From contig JAEYWD010000008.1 in NCBI GenBank assembly GCA_023429135.1, positions 186,001 through 250,000 on the forward strand: a stretch of DNA of 64,000 nucleotides, given 5' to 3'. Source of the stretch: Bacteroidota bacterium. GTDB taxonomy: Bacteria; Bacteroidota; Bacteroidia; Bacteroidales; JAAUTT01. Below the pieces are notes generated by a model that ran no database searches, was not told the DNA's origin, and saw only the letters and a list, made by a program, of their open reading frames with translations. The translations under genes and the position numbers were made by a program. Position 1 is the first letter of the stretch. Each line of letters begins with the position of its first letter. Shown piece after piece: positions 37,824 through 47,425 of the stretch.

Positions 37824-39500
37824 TCAATACCCTGGGTTCTGCTTAATTTTGATATTCGATTCCACAAAGGTTTGCCAAATAGGATATATGTTCTTATGTA
37901 TATCCGCCGGGTCCGTTTCGGCATTTTTGCAGAACCACGATTTACCATTGAATACATTCATATTCTTAGCAGGAATACGAAAACGGATGAGATCCTGACG
38001 GCGATGATGTTCGCCCACAAATTCCCAGGCCAGGTCATCGAGCAGACCGCCAAGTTCGATATCGGCGCCACCTTCGTTGGTTGCTACATACTTTGCAGGG
38101 TCGAAATTTTTAGCGCCCACACTCGTCCATTCCCGGTGTCCATAGTCGTAAACACTGGCACCCTCCAGGTCGGCGGCTGTGCGGATTGCTTTTGCTGGCG
38201 ACTTCCTGAAAGACCGTTTTCGCACATCGGTAATCAACTGAGCAGCGACTCCCTTGTCACGTCCCAGCCGAAGCAGGCATTCTGCTTTGATAAACATAGC
38301 ATCAGCGAGACGAAAGAAACAAATATCGTCGCCCGAAGTACCATATTCGTCGGCTACAATTTCGTACTTTATAAAACGATAGCCTTCGAGCATATATGCC
38401 CCCGGGTTGTCAATAGAGTGCACTTCTTTGGTATATGCTAACTTAACCTTTCCCTGGTCGTCGGCATCGGTCATCAGGATTTTACCGGTACCGTATTCGT
38501 ATTGTTGCCCATGTGCCCATGTGTCGCTAAAACGCTGATCGTTTTTATCGTAAGTATCCATAAACTGGGGTATGGCACAACTGCCATTCCAGGCTGTTCC
38601 TTTGGCTCCGAATGCTTTTTTACCTTCGGCAATCAGACATTTATTCACCAGATAGTTTCCACCGGCGTATTTCCCATCCATCGGAACACCAAATATTACC
38701 TCGGGACTAGCCGACAAATCGTTTTTAAAACAATTCTTATAATCGGGCTCCAGGCTATATTTCCCTGATGAGAGAATAACCTCAACTTCGGCTAAAGCCT
38801 TTTCATAATATTCGTTGCTTGAAAAATCGTTGAACCAGGCGTTATGATTCAGATACATTTTGGCGAGAATCATTCGTGCCACATATTCATCGGGATATCC
38901 GAAAGGCTTGTCTGTTCCCAGGTTGGGGATGGCACTATTCAATTCTTTTATTATAAAATCGTAAGTAACCTGGGGAGCCGCTTGTTCGGGGAGATAGCCC
39001 GTGGGATGATTTTGTGTTGTATCAAGCGGAACATTACGAAACAGGTCAAATAACATATAATAAAACAAAGCCCGCATCGTTCTCAGTTCGGCAGCTTTCG
39101 TTTTATTTTCCTGTACTGCAGGAATATCCAGACATTTATTTGCGTAGAGAATACCAGCATATCCGGCGTCCCACACTGTCCAGAGGTGTGAAATTGACGA
39201 TCCGTTAAACTCATGCTTGTGAAGAAGGATATAATAGTCGCCCCAACCTATCCCTATTCGGGCAGGAGTCATGATGAGGTCGGCCGACTCTTCCATGATA
39301 TCAAAGTAGCCGTTCCAGTTCCAGTAGATACCACGCAAAGATTGATAAACCTTTCCCGACATATTGTTTATGTCTTCGTCGGTAAACTTGATATTATCTT
39401 CGGTAAGAACATCATAAGGAGTCTCGTCGAGATCGGTACAAGCAGCAAATGTTAAAAACAAAATACCTGTAGCGACTGCTATATATTTAAATATTTTCAT
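37824..39500 (-). CDS. SusD/RagB-family glycan-binding lipoprotein
   Basis: A 558-aa outer-membrane lipoprotein (lipid Cys21 in LTFAACTDLDETP). Shows SusD features: EDNIKFTDEDINNMSGKVYQSLRG at the N-terminus, TPR-like helices including AAELRTMRALFYYMLFDLFRNVPLDTT and IIKELNSAIPNLG, and the C-terminal FVGEHHRRQDLIRFR. It caps the SusC channel and delivers oligosaccharide. It starts 12 bp after the susC stop. Confidence 0.96.
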   Translation of the reverse strand: MKIFKYIAVATGILFLTFAACTDLDETPYDVLTEDNIKFTDEDINNMSGKVYQSLRGIYWNWNGYFDIMEESADLIMTPARIGIGWGDYYILLHKHEFNGSSISHLWTVWDAGYAGILYANKCLDIPAVQENKTKAAELRTMRALFYYMLFDLFRNVPLDTTQNHPTGYLPEQAAPQVTYDFIIKELNSAIPNLGTDKPFGYPDEYVARMILAKMYLNHNAWFNDFSSNEYYEKALAEVEVILSSGKYSLEPDYKNCFKNDLSASPEVIFGVPMDGKYAGGNYLVNKCLIAEGKKAFGAKGTAWNGSCAIPQFMDTYDKNDQRFSDTWAHGQQYEYGTGKILMTDADDQGKVKLAYTKEVHSIDNPGAYMLEGYRFIKYEIVADEYGTSGDDICFFRLADAMFIKAECLLRLGRDKGVAAQLITDVRKRSFRKSPAKAIRTAADLEGASVYDYGHREWTSVGAKNFDPAKYVATNEGGADIELGGLLDDLAWEFVGEHHRRQDLIRFRIPAKNMNVFNGKSWFCKNAETDPADIHKNIYPIWQTFVESNIKIKQNPGY

Positions 39501-39511
39501 AGTCTGTATTT

Positions 39512-42500
39512 TTAAAAGTTAACATTCAAGCCAAATGTAAACGACCGGATCGTAGGATATTTGTCGCGGAAGTCGCGTCCAGCCCCCATGTAATCACTGC
39601 CGTTGCTTAGTTCAGGATCGAGACCTGAGTAACCTGTGATACAGAAAAGGTTCTGACCAGATACATAAAGTCGAATGGAAGACAAGTATTTGAATTTAGC
39701 CAGGTTAAAATTATAGCCCAATGTAACGTTGTCAAATTTTACATAATCTCCATCTTCGAGGTAATAACTTACAAATGCCTGTTGCTGGTTTGCAGCAAGC
39801 GGAGCAATGCCATATACAGGATCGGCAGCCGATTTAAGTTTGTTGTATTGGATGGAGTTATTCTCATAAAACATTCTCTGTTCGTTCAGTATTTGGAATC
39901 CGAACTGCCCGCTCATCTGAACATTAAGGTCGATACGTTTATAACGGAACATATGGCTCCAACCGGCATACACTTTCGGGAAGCCGTTGCCCAAGTGTTG
40001 GCGGTAACGATCGTCATTCAGAGCGGTAGTATACTCAAGGACATCGCCTGTTTTCGGATCTTCTATAAGCCAGTGCCCATCTTCGGTGACGCCAACTGAT
40101 TTCAAACCCCAGAAGTTTCCGAGACCTTTTCCTATTTCCACTCTATGCGTCGGTACAGTTATAGGTTCGGCCGCTCCGCCTGTGTTCATCCAGTCCTGTG
40201 TTTGATATAAATCGTTCGAGAGATTTAACAGCTCATTTTCGTTATGCGACAACGTTAAAGTAGTGTTCCATTCAAAATCTTTTGTTTTAACAGGGATTCC
40301 TTTCAAGCTTACTTCTATTCCTCTGTTCTGTATTGACCCAACGTTTGCCAGTGTACTTCCATAGAGGTTAGGTGGTACCGGTACATCGTACCAGAAAAGC
40401 AGGTCGGTAGTTTTCTTTTTGTAAATATCAACAGTACCCGTCAATCTTTCTGCAAAAAGGCCAAAGTCTAAGCCAATATTTATTTCAGACGTTTTTTCCC
40501 ATTTCAGGTCGGGATTGGGATTCTGGTTAACAGCGAGTCCTGTCACCCAATTGCCGTTTTCGTCGAGATAATACCCTCCCGAATAGTTGTAGGTAGTAAG
40601 AGAGGCATAACTTCCGCTGGGGATGATACCAGTAACTCCATACCCTGCACGTAGTTTCAGGGTGCTCAATAAACCCGATAATGAATGCATAAACTGTTCA
40701 TTATTGATATTCCAGCCGGCAGAGACAGAGGGGAACCATCCCCACTTATGGTTGGCTCCGAATTTTGAAGAACCTTCACGCCGGAGACTAGCGAGGATAT
40801 TATACCGTTCCCCAAAGCCATAGCTCATGCGCCCAAAGAAGCCTATGAGCCGGGAATCATTTTTATAACTTCCCATTCCGGCTTTACCATCTTTCAAATA
40901 AGCACCCAGTCCCAGGTTGTTGGCTTCAAACACATCGGTAGGGAAACTTTGGTTCCAGGCATTGAAACCATCGTTAACATTGTAGTTATAACTATATCCT
41001 GCAAGGGCCGAAACGCGGTGCTTGCCCAAAACATTGTCGTAACGTGTTGTCAGCTCCAGGTTATCTTCTTTCGAATTGTTATAACTTCTGGATGCGCCAT
41101 TCTTGTGCGCACTTGTGAGTGAAGCAAAATACTTTTCGGTTTCGTAGTTGCTGTTTTCTCCGCTGCTTGAGCGACGGGCTACCATCAGATTGGTTTGCCA
41201 TCCTTTTATTGGCTCCAATGTAATGTTCCCCGTCATATAAGTCCATTCCGAATTGTATTCACCGATACGCTCGTTGATCATGGAAACTGGATTATAGTAT
41301 AGATACCTGTTAAACTCCTCGTAATAAGAACCATCTTCGTTATATATGGGAGAAGTAGGATTGCGTATGAGCGCCTGGCGATAGATATTCGTTTGATCGG
41401 CATTTGTTGAATTGCTGTTAGTATTAGCATGAATGCCTTTCAGAAGGTTAATATTCACCTTCAGTATATCATTAAGCAGATATTGAGTAAGGCTCAATTG
41501 AATGCGGGTTTCTTCCTTGTCCGACTTTCTTATGGTACCCCGTTCGTACCGATTGCTGATGTTTCCTGAATAGGCAAGCGATTTTCCGCCACCATCTATG
41601 CTCAGAGAGTTATTATATGAAAAACCGGGGTGAGTAACGGCCTCCAGCCAATCGGTATCCCACCCGTCGTCGCTGAATGCTGTTTTACCATGCCGGATAT
41701 CGTTAGGTCCCATAAACTCGGCTGTCTTTAGAAAATCGGAAGTAGAAACATAAGAATTGAGGGAGGCATTCACCTTTTGTTGCCTCTTTCCTGCCTTGGT
41801 AGTAATGATTACAACACCATTTGCTCCTCTCGTACCGTAAATTGCAGCAGCCGAAGCATCTTTTAAGACATCTATGGACTCTATATTTTCTGGTGCAACT
41901 GCGGTAAGACTGCTTGGAATTCCATCTACGAGAACCAATGGTTCTACACTTCCATTTAATGTAGAAATACCACGTAACAAGATAGTAGATGAAGCATTAG
42001 GGTCGCCACTGCTTTTCGTAATGGTAAGGCCGGCAATCTTACCTTTTACAAGTTCTGCAGCGTCCTGCGACTTTCCAGGCAAAAAGTTTTCGGCTTTTAC
42101 ACTCACAACAGCACTGGTAACATCGGATTTTTTCTGGGTTCCATAGCCAATCACCACAACTTCTCCAAGAGCTTTGATATCGGGTATCATCTTCACGTCG
42201 ATAGTAGTCTGATCGCCTACAACAATTCTCTCAGTATTATACCCAATGAATGAAAAAACAAGCACGGCTTGCTTCCCAGGATTTTCGATCGAAAACCTGC
42301 CCTTTACATCTGTAACAGTCCCGATTGTACTATTTTCAACTGTTACATTGGCTCCTACAATAAGTTCGCCAGTAGTAGCATCGGAAACAAATCCTGTAAT
42401 TGTTTGCTGCTGCCTGGGAAACTCGACGACATCTTTGCCCGATACTCCGGGAGTAGTTAGCACTATTATCCGGTCTTTAATCATGTAGTCGACATCTGTC

Positions 42501-42817
42501 CCACTAAATAGTTGTTCTAGTGTAGCATTGATGTTCTGATCCTTTACATTAAGTGTAACTATCCGGTTGGCATCCACTATCTTTTTACTATACAAAAAGT
42601 AGAACTCGCTCTGTGCTTCAATGCTTTCAAGTGCCTTTTCGACTGAAACAGCCTTCAGATCCAGATTAAGCTTTTTGGATTGCGAATAGGAATTACTTGC
42701 CAATACACTTAGTGCAGAGCTTAATAGCATAAGTATTGTCAATTTCATAGTAGTTAGAATTTTAAAGGTCAAAGGATATAATCTCTCCTTCCCCAGTTCA
42801 GATTTAAGTTTTTTCAT
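39512..42817 (-). CDS. SusC/RagA TonB-dependent transporter with STN domain
   Basis: An 1101-aa outer-membrane receptor. Signal sequence, then a secretin/TonB STN domain (about 50-125) that signals to FecR, a CarboxypepD_reg-like domain (about 140-225), plug (about 230-345, with the SusC signature GTRGANGVVIITTKAG) and a 22-strand barrel ending in LNVNF. The STN domain and the upstream FecR/sigma genes indicate trans-envelope induction by the imported ligand. The longer start at 42817 is kept because this N-terminal extension is common in STN-type SusC proteins; ATG 42748 is the alternative. Confidence 0.96.
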   Translation of the reverse strand: MKKLKSELGKERLYPLTFKILTTMKLTILMLLSSALSVLASNSYSQSKKLNLDLKAVSVEKALESIEAQSEFYFLYSKKIVDANRIVTLNVKDQNINATLEQLFSGTDVDYMIKDRIIVLTTPGVSGKDVVEFPRQQQTITGFVSDATTGELIVGANVTVENSTIGTVTDVKGRFSIENPGKQAVLVFSFIGYNTERIVVGDQTTIDVKMIPDIKALGEVVVIGYGTQKKSDVTSAVVSVKAENFLPGKSQDAAELVKGKIAGLTITKSSGDPNASSTILLRGISTLNGSVEPLVLVDGIPSSLTAVAPENIESIDVLKDASAAAIYGTRGANGVVIITTKAGKRQQKVNASLNSYVSTSDFLKTAEFMGPNDIRHGKTAFSDDGWDTDWLEAVTHPGFSYNNSLSIDGGGKSLAYSGNISNRYERGTIRKSDKEETRIQLSLTQYLLNDILKVNINLLKGIHANTNSNSTNADQTNIYRQALIRNPTSPIYNEDGSYYEEFNRYLYYNPVSMINERIGEYNSEWTYMTGNITLEPIKGWQTNLMVARRSSSGENSNYETEKYFASLTSAHKNGASRSYNNSKEDNLELTTRYDNVLGKHRVSALAGYSYNYNVNDGFNAWNQSFPTDVFEANNLGLGAYLKDGKAGMGSYKNDSRLIGFFGRMSYGFGERYNILASLRREGSSKFGANHKWGWFPSVSAGWNINNEQFMHSLSGLLSTLKLRAGYGVTGIIPSGSYASLTTYNYSGGYYLDENGNWVTGLAVNQNPNPDLKWEKTSEINIGLDFGLFAERLTGTVDIYKKKTTDLLFWYDVPVPPNLYGSTLANVGSIQNRGIEVSLKGIPVKTKDFEWNTTLTLSHNENELLNLSNDLYQTQDWMNTGGAAEPITVPTHRVEIGKGLGNFWGLKSVGVTEDGHWLIEDPKTGDVLEYTTALNDDRYRQHLGNGFPKVYAGWSHMFRYKRIDLNVQMSGQFGFQILNEQRMFYENNSIQYNKLKSAADPVYGIAPLAANQQQAFVSYYLEDGDYVKFDNVTLGYNFNLAKFKYLSSIRLYVSGQNLFCITGYSGLDPELSNGSDYMGAGRDFRDKYPTIRSFTFGLNVNF

Positions 42818-42878
42818 AAATTTGTACTGAATTAATAGTTTATAATGCCTGCTTCGAACAGGTGTTTTTTACTCAATA

Positions 42879-42904
42879 CAGGGGAATGTTAGCGCATTTC
42901 CCTG
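42879..42904. other. Hairpin between fecR and susC
   Basis: CAGGGGAATG pairs with CATTTCCCTG over 10 bp (one G-T) around a 6-nt loop. The T-run follows on the plus strand, so it would stop antisense rather than sense transcription. It may also structure the susC leader. Confidence 0.5.
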
Positions 42905-42951
42905 TTTTATTTTTTAGTCGTGATGTTTTACATTATCATAGGCAGATTAAT

Positions 42952-44025
42952 TTAGTTATAGTAGTTTCGCTTTTTTATTATTACTTTTTGTTTTGAAAAC
43001 GTTCCGTTTGGAAGTTTTTTTCGTGGAAGTATTTTATACTCGATAGGAGTTGCCAGTTCCAACAAATCGAGTATCTGATAAAGATTTTCGTCGACAAACG
43101 TGGCTGTATAGGTATGTTCCATCGATTCCTTATCGGCAAATACAAAATCTACATTATACCATCGGCCCAGCTTGTTGGCAATATTAACAATCGATTCATC
43201 CTTAAATATCATTTTACCATCTTTCCAGGAGATATACTTTTCTATGTTTTCAGGTACATTTGAAACTTTTCCTGTTGTGTGGTTATATGTAAAATGTTGA
43301 CCGGGAGTCATTGTTTCCAGGTCACGAATTCGCCCACTCTGTTCTGTTTTCCCAACCTTTACTTTTCCGTTAACAAGAGTGGTTTCAAAGACTTTTTCTT
43401 CGGGATAAGCTAAAACATTAAACTCAGTTCCCAAAGCTGTTATAGTAAGTTTGCTGGTCTTAACCAGAAAGGGGGTTTGCGGGTTATGAGCCACTTTGAA
43501 ATATGCCTCACCCGATAACACCACCGTTCGTGTTTTTCCAAGGAATTTCTGAGGATACTTCAATTTGCTCCCGTAATTCAGGAAGACAACAGTGCCATCG
43601 GCCAACTGGATTTCGGAGCGGGAACCAACAGGCGACACTATTTCTATGGAATCGGAAACTAAATTGGTAAACTTTTCACTTACCGGAGAATTTTTAGCCA
43701 ATGAATAAAACAGAAAAGCAAGAACTGGTAAGAACAATATGGCTGCGACTTTGGTAAGATAAGAAAGAATGACTGTTAGTGCCCTTTTGTTATTTGTTAT
43801 CCGGGCAGATTCGCTCAGATTTATTTTATGATGTATTTTATCCAGTAAACTTTCAAAATCCTGATCATCGGTCAACTTTGTATCTTGCTTTTTCTCCCAC
43901 TCTTCCCAGGCCCACTCCTTCCATTTTTCATCCAGGGAATTATCCTTAATAAAGCAGATAATTCTGTCTATTTCTTCACTGGAACAATTGTTGTTCAAAT
44001 ATCGCTCGAATAATTCTCTTTCCAT
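42952..44025 (-). CDS. FecR-family anti-sigma factor
   Basis: A 357-aa inner-membrane regulator. Cytoplasmic N-terminus that holds the sigma factor, one transmembrane helix (about 85-108), periplasmic FecR domain (about 125-225, IEIVSPVGSRSEIQLADGTVVFLNYGSKLKYP) and C-terminal DUF4974 (about 275-345, KDESIVNIANKLGRWYNVDFVF). It receives the signal from the STN domain of the SusC transporter and frees the ECF sigma factor. Confidence 0.95.
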   Translation of the reverse strand: MERELFERYLNNNCSSEEIDRIICFIKDNSLDEKWKEWAWEEWEKKQDTKLTDDQDFESLLDKIHHKINLSESARITNNKRALTVILSYLTKVAAILFLPVLAFLFYSLAKNSPVSEKFTNLVSDSIEIVSPVGSRSEIQLADGTVVFLNYGSKLKYPQKFLGKTRTVVLSGEAYFKVAHNPQTPFLVKTSKLTITALGTEFNVLAYPEEKVFETTLVNGKVKVGKTEQSGRIRDLETMTPGQHFTYNHTTGKVSNVPENIEKYISWKDGKMIFKDESIVNIANKLGRWYNVDFVFADKESMEHTYTATFVDENLYQILDLLELATPIEYKILPRKKLPNGTFSKQKVIIKKRNYYN

Positions 44026-44138
44026 TCAAATGCGGTTTTATCTATTGAGCCAGGAGCAGCCAAAACTTCTTTCGATGTGAAGTTTGATAGTATGACGCTT
44101 AACATCCAAAACAGGACTATATGATTTTCCGTTTTTCT

Positions 44139-44723
44139 TTAAAAAAATAATGAAATAAAAAGAAAATTAACGAGAAAGCTATGGTCCAGATGTGATCGCA
44201 AGAATTTTAGAGAGGAAACCATATGGTTTTTCACAGTATTGACCGAAATATTTAGCCTTTCGGCGATCTCTTCATGTGTTAATCCTTTTTCACGGCTTAA
44301 ATAAAAGATTTCCTGCTGACGGGCAGAAAGTTGACTGATTAAAGACCGGACTTCTCCAGCAAGCTCATTATATTCAACTTCATCAATATATTGTTCGGCA
44401 TCGTTGATGGATTGCATATCTTTTAAATGAGCAATATATTTATCCTGGCTCAATTTTTTCCTCAGCAGGCTAATGGTAACATTGTAAGCCGTAGTGAAAA
44501 GATAAGCCTCGAACGAAGCATAAACATTAATTTTTTCTCTCGATTCCCATATTTTCAAAAAGACCTCCTGCACGATTTCCTGTGCATCTTCTTCTTGCTT
44601 AATGAATTTCAAAACAAACCCATATAAACGTCGGCAAAATGTTTTATAAATGGCATCGAAAGCCAGCAAATCGCCTTTTTTCAGGAGTTTGGCATAATCT
44701 TCTTCGGGATATTTTAAGCTCAT
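44139..44723 (-). CDS. ECF sigma-70 factor
   Basis: A 194-aa RNA polymerase sigma factor. Region 2 is AFDAIYKTFCRRLYGFVLKFIKQEEDAQEIVQEVFLKIWE. Region 4 is ISQLSARQQEIFYLSREKGLTHEEIAERLNISVNTVKNHM. This is the Bacteroidetes PUL-type RpoE-like sigma. It heads the sigma-fecR-susC-susD order and should switch on the PUL once FecR is inactivated. Confidence 0.96.
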   Translation of the reverse strand: MSLKYPEEDYAKLLKKGDLLAFDAIYKTFCRRLYGFVLKFIKQEEDAQEIVQEVFLKIWESREKINVYASFEAYLFTTAYNVTISLLRKKLSQDKYIAHLKDMQSINDAEQYIDEVEYNELAGEVRSLISQLSARQQEIFYLSREKGLTHEEIAERLNISVNTVKNHMVSSLKFLRSHLDHSFLVNFLFISLFF

Positions 44724-44742
44724 TTGAAAAACAATACTTACA

Positions 44743-44750
44743 CAAATTTA
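44743..44750 (-). promoter_or_regulatory. Promoter -7 box for the ECF sigma gene
   Basis: On the minus strand TAAATTTG, an exact TAnnTTTG match, 20 bp upstream of the ATG at 44723. The -33 region is only TTTA-like. Confidence 0.5.
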
Positions 44751-44925
44751 CATTTTTACCAATATGAAAATCATAAATTGTATGATATACCAATATTTAT
44801 ATAAATGCTCATTTCCCTGCCTATGGATTACCTATTGCTTGCTGTCTTAAAGAATTATCATCCAGACCTTACCCAGGTCATATCAAAAGACACGACCTGG
44901 AAAAAAGATTTTGAGATTGTCCACT

Positions 44926-44942
44926 TGTCTAAATTAATTACT
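44926..44942. promoter_or_regulatory. Upstream activator site 1 (second permease block)
   Basis: TGTCTAAATTAATTACT; its first eight bases equal those of the site at 17679. Centre 22 bp from the next site. Confidence 0.55.
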
Positions 44943-44947
44943 TATCC

Positions 44948-44964
44948 TGTCTAAAAAATAGACA
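44948..44964. promoter_or_regulatory. Upstream activator site 2 (second permease block)
   Basis: TGTCTAAAAAATAGACA, a perfect palindrome with 6-bp arms and the best copy of the TGTC-N9-GACA site in the window. It lies 57 bp before the GG of a sigma-54 promoter. Confidence 0.65.
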
Positions 44965-45018
44965 AATAACAGATTCCCGGAAAATATTAATGTTCTGAAT
45001 ATGTATATAATATCACAT

Positions 45019-45035
45019 ACGGTATCCAAATTGCT
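45019..45035 (+). promoter_or_regulatory. Sigma-54 promoter for the second permease block
   Basis: GG at 45021-45022 and GC at 45033-45034 are exactly 10 bases apart, and TTGC matches the -12 element. Transcription would start near 45046, downstream of the ATG at 45001, which fixes the likely protein start at 45052 or 45064. Confidence 0.6.
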
Positions 45036-45063
45036 TTATCTCCAAAAACGTATGATCACTTCC

Positions 45064-47373
45064 ATGGTTAAAACTATTTTAAAAACAGCAGTAAAGTATT
45101 TCTGGAAGAACCGGACCTATAGTTTCATTAATATTTTCGGGTTAACGGTTTCCATCACTTCTATACTGATTATCTTAGTTTACATTAAGAATGAGACCAG
45201 ATACGATACCAACATTGTAAATAAAAAGAATATATACCGGATATGCACAAACTGGGCTACCATGCCTTCTTTTATCGGTCATTTTCTTAAGACCGAAACC
45301 AGCTATTTAGAAGACGTTTGCCGTGTTAAAATGGAGGATCATGAAATTAATCATAACAACACAGTTTATAAAATTAAAGACATCGGTATGACCGACACTA
45401 ATTTTTTCAATGTATTTAACTTCAACTTCATTTATGGAAATCCTCAAAATGCTTTAAAAAGTGTTCATTCTATTGTTTTGACAAAAACCCTTTCTCAACG
45501 AATTTTTGGCTCCAACAACCCTTTAAATCAGGTAATCCTTATCAAAAATAAATATCCGTTTACGGTTACCGGTGTGATAGAAGATCCTGCCTATTTCCAC
45601 CTACCTTTCAAAGCTGTTGCCACACTCGAAAGTCTAAAAGAACTAGCATATAAAGATATTCTGGAACAAAAAGACGGATGGAGTTATTTCACCTACCTGG
45701 TGGGCAAGTCATCCATAACAAAGCAGAAAATTGAAGAGAATGTAAATATTAAAATGAAGGAACTTCATTATAACGATCATAAATTTCAACTTAGTAGCCT
45801 TGACGAGTTATATTTTGCGGCTCCGCTATATTATGAAGGATCTACCCGGCATGGTAACAAACAAGTCCTGTATATCCTTTTTTTTATTGCCATAATGCTA
45901 CTTATGCTGGCAAGTATTAATTTTATTAATCTTACCAATGCAAGATCTCACATAAGGGTAAAAGAAGTAGGCATTAAAAAAATTGTAGGGGGCGCAAAGG
46001 AAATCATATTTATTCAGTTTCTGATAGAATCTGTACTTATTACGCTATTATCACTGGTGTTGTCTCTTTTCCTTGTCAAATTCATCCAGCCTTACTTTTG
46101 CAATTTAATAGAGAAACAGATCGACTTCACTGCACTTTATTCTCCCGGAACTATACTTTTTATAATTATATCAACGGCAATAACAGGTATTTTGGCAGGC
46201 ATTTTTCCTTCAATTGTAATGAGCTCTACAAAACCCATTTTTCTGTTAGTGAATAAAGGGAAAAAAATGTCTGCTAAATGGTTCTTCGACAAATCACTTA
46301 TTACCTTTCAGTTTCTGATTTCGATTGTTTTGATAGCCGGAACATTGATAATTATAAAACAATTGCATTTTCTAAAAACTAAGGACCTGGGATTTTCACC
46401 GGAACAGATTGTATGTATAGAAATAAACGACAATATAAAAGCTCAGCAAAACGCCTTTAAAAGTGAGCTGTTACAAATTCCGGGAGTATTTCAGGCTGCT
46501 TATTCGGGGAACAGGATGGGAAATGACTGGTCCAACTGGGTTAACGATATCGATAACGAGGGAAGAGCTTTTAAAGTGAACAATGTGGAACCCGGCTATT
46601 TTGATCTGATGAAAATCACCATAAAAGAAGGCCGCCCCTTTTGGGAAGGAGATATTGATAAATACTATATTATTAATGAAACGGCAGCAGCAAAATACAA
46701 CCTGACAAATCCTCTTGAAAAATCAATGAAACGTGAAGGCAAATATTACCCCATTATAGGAGTGATGAAAGATTTCAACTTTCAATCGCCACAATACCCA
46801 GTAGAGCCCGTTTTATTCAGTTACAGAGAAAACAAATACAATCTGATTAACCTTAAAATAGACGGACATAATCCTAAGGCCGTTTTAAAGGATATAGAAG
46901 AGAAATGGAAGAAATTTGCGCCTGCCAGTTCCTTTGAATATTCTTTTTTGGACGAACATTACTCCAGACAGTATAAATCGGCAGAACAATTTAGCTTGCT
47001 GGTAGGGATGGGAGGCATTATTTCAATAATTATTGCGTGCCTTGGCATTCTGGGACTGTCCATTTCGTCGACTGAAAGAAAGATTAAAGAAATAGGCATC
47101 CGCAAAGTAAACGGCGCCCGCACTACCGAAGTTATGGCCATGTTCAACCGTGATTTTATTAAATGGGTTGCCATTGCCTTTATAATTGCCTGCCCCATTG
47201 CATGGTATACTATGCACAAATGGCTGGAGAACTTTGCCTATAAAACAGAACTGAGCTGGTGGGTATTTGTGGCAGCAGGAGGAATCGCCCTTGTAATTGC
47301 GTTGTTGACAGTGAGTTTTCAAAGCTGGCGCGCAGCAACCCGGAACCCGGTGGAGAGCTTGAGGTATGAGTAG
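45064..47373 (+). CDS. FtsX/MacB-type ABC permease 5
   Basis: About 769 aa from ATG 45064 (MVKTILKTAVKYFWKNRTYSFINIFGL). This start is chosen because the predicted sigma-54 transcript begins near 45046 and because the other array permeases start with this kind of short cytosolic head; ATG 45052 and 45001 are alternatives. Two-unit FtsX architecture, cores EVGIKKIVGGAKEI and KEIGIRKVNGARTTEV. The last 280 bp closely resemble permeases 3 and 6, and it ends ATRNPVESLRYE. First gene of the second block, with no ATPase of its own nearby. Confidence 0.92.
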   Translation: MVKTILKTAVKYFWKNRTYSFINIFGLTVSITSILIILVYIKNETRYDTNIVNKKNIYRICTNWATMPSFIGHFLKTETSYLEDVCRVKMEDHEINHNNTVYKIKDIGMTDTNFFNVFNFNFIYGNPQNALKSVHSIVLTKTLSQRIFGSNNPLNQVILIKNKYPFTVTGVIEDPAYFHLPFKAVATLESLKELAYKDILEQKDGWSYFTYLVGKSSITKQKIEENVNIKMKELHYNDHKFQLSSLDELYFAAPLYYEGSTRHGNKQVLYILFFIAIMLLMLASINFINLTNARSHIRVKEVGIKKIVGGAKEIIFIQFLIESVLITLLSLVLSLFLVKFIQPYFCNLIEKQIDFTALYSPGTILFIIISTAITGILAGIFPSIVMSSTKPIFLLVNKGKKMSAKWFFDKSLITFQFLISIVLIAGTLIIIKQLHFLKTKDLGFSPEQIVCIEINDNIKAQQNAFKSELLQIPGVFQAAYSGNRMGNDWSNWVNDIDNEGRAFKVNNVEPGYFDLMKITIKEGRPFWEGDIDKYYIINETAAAKYNLTNPLEKSMKREGKYYPIIGVMKDFNFQSPQYPVEPVLFSYRENKYNLINLKIDGHNPKAVLKDIEEKWKKFAPASSFEYSFLDEHYSRQYKSAEQFSLLVGMGGIISIIIACLGILGLSISSTERKIKEIGIRKVNGARTTEVMAMFNRDFIKWVAIAFIIACPIAWYTMHKWLENFAYKTELSWWVFVAAGGIALVIALLTVSFQSWRAATRNPVESLRYE

Positions 47374-47425
47374 GGGAAGAAAGTAAAACACGAAAGCCTT
47401 GAATAACACAATAAAACGAACAATC

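Noticed and set aside
42879..42904. Terminator ending the sigma-fecR transcript
   Set aside because: The T-run lies on the plus strand, opposite to transcription, so it is listed only as a hairpin.
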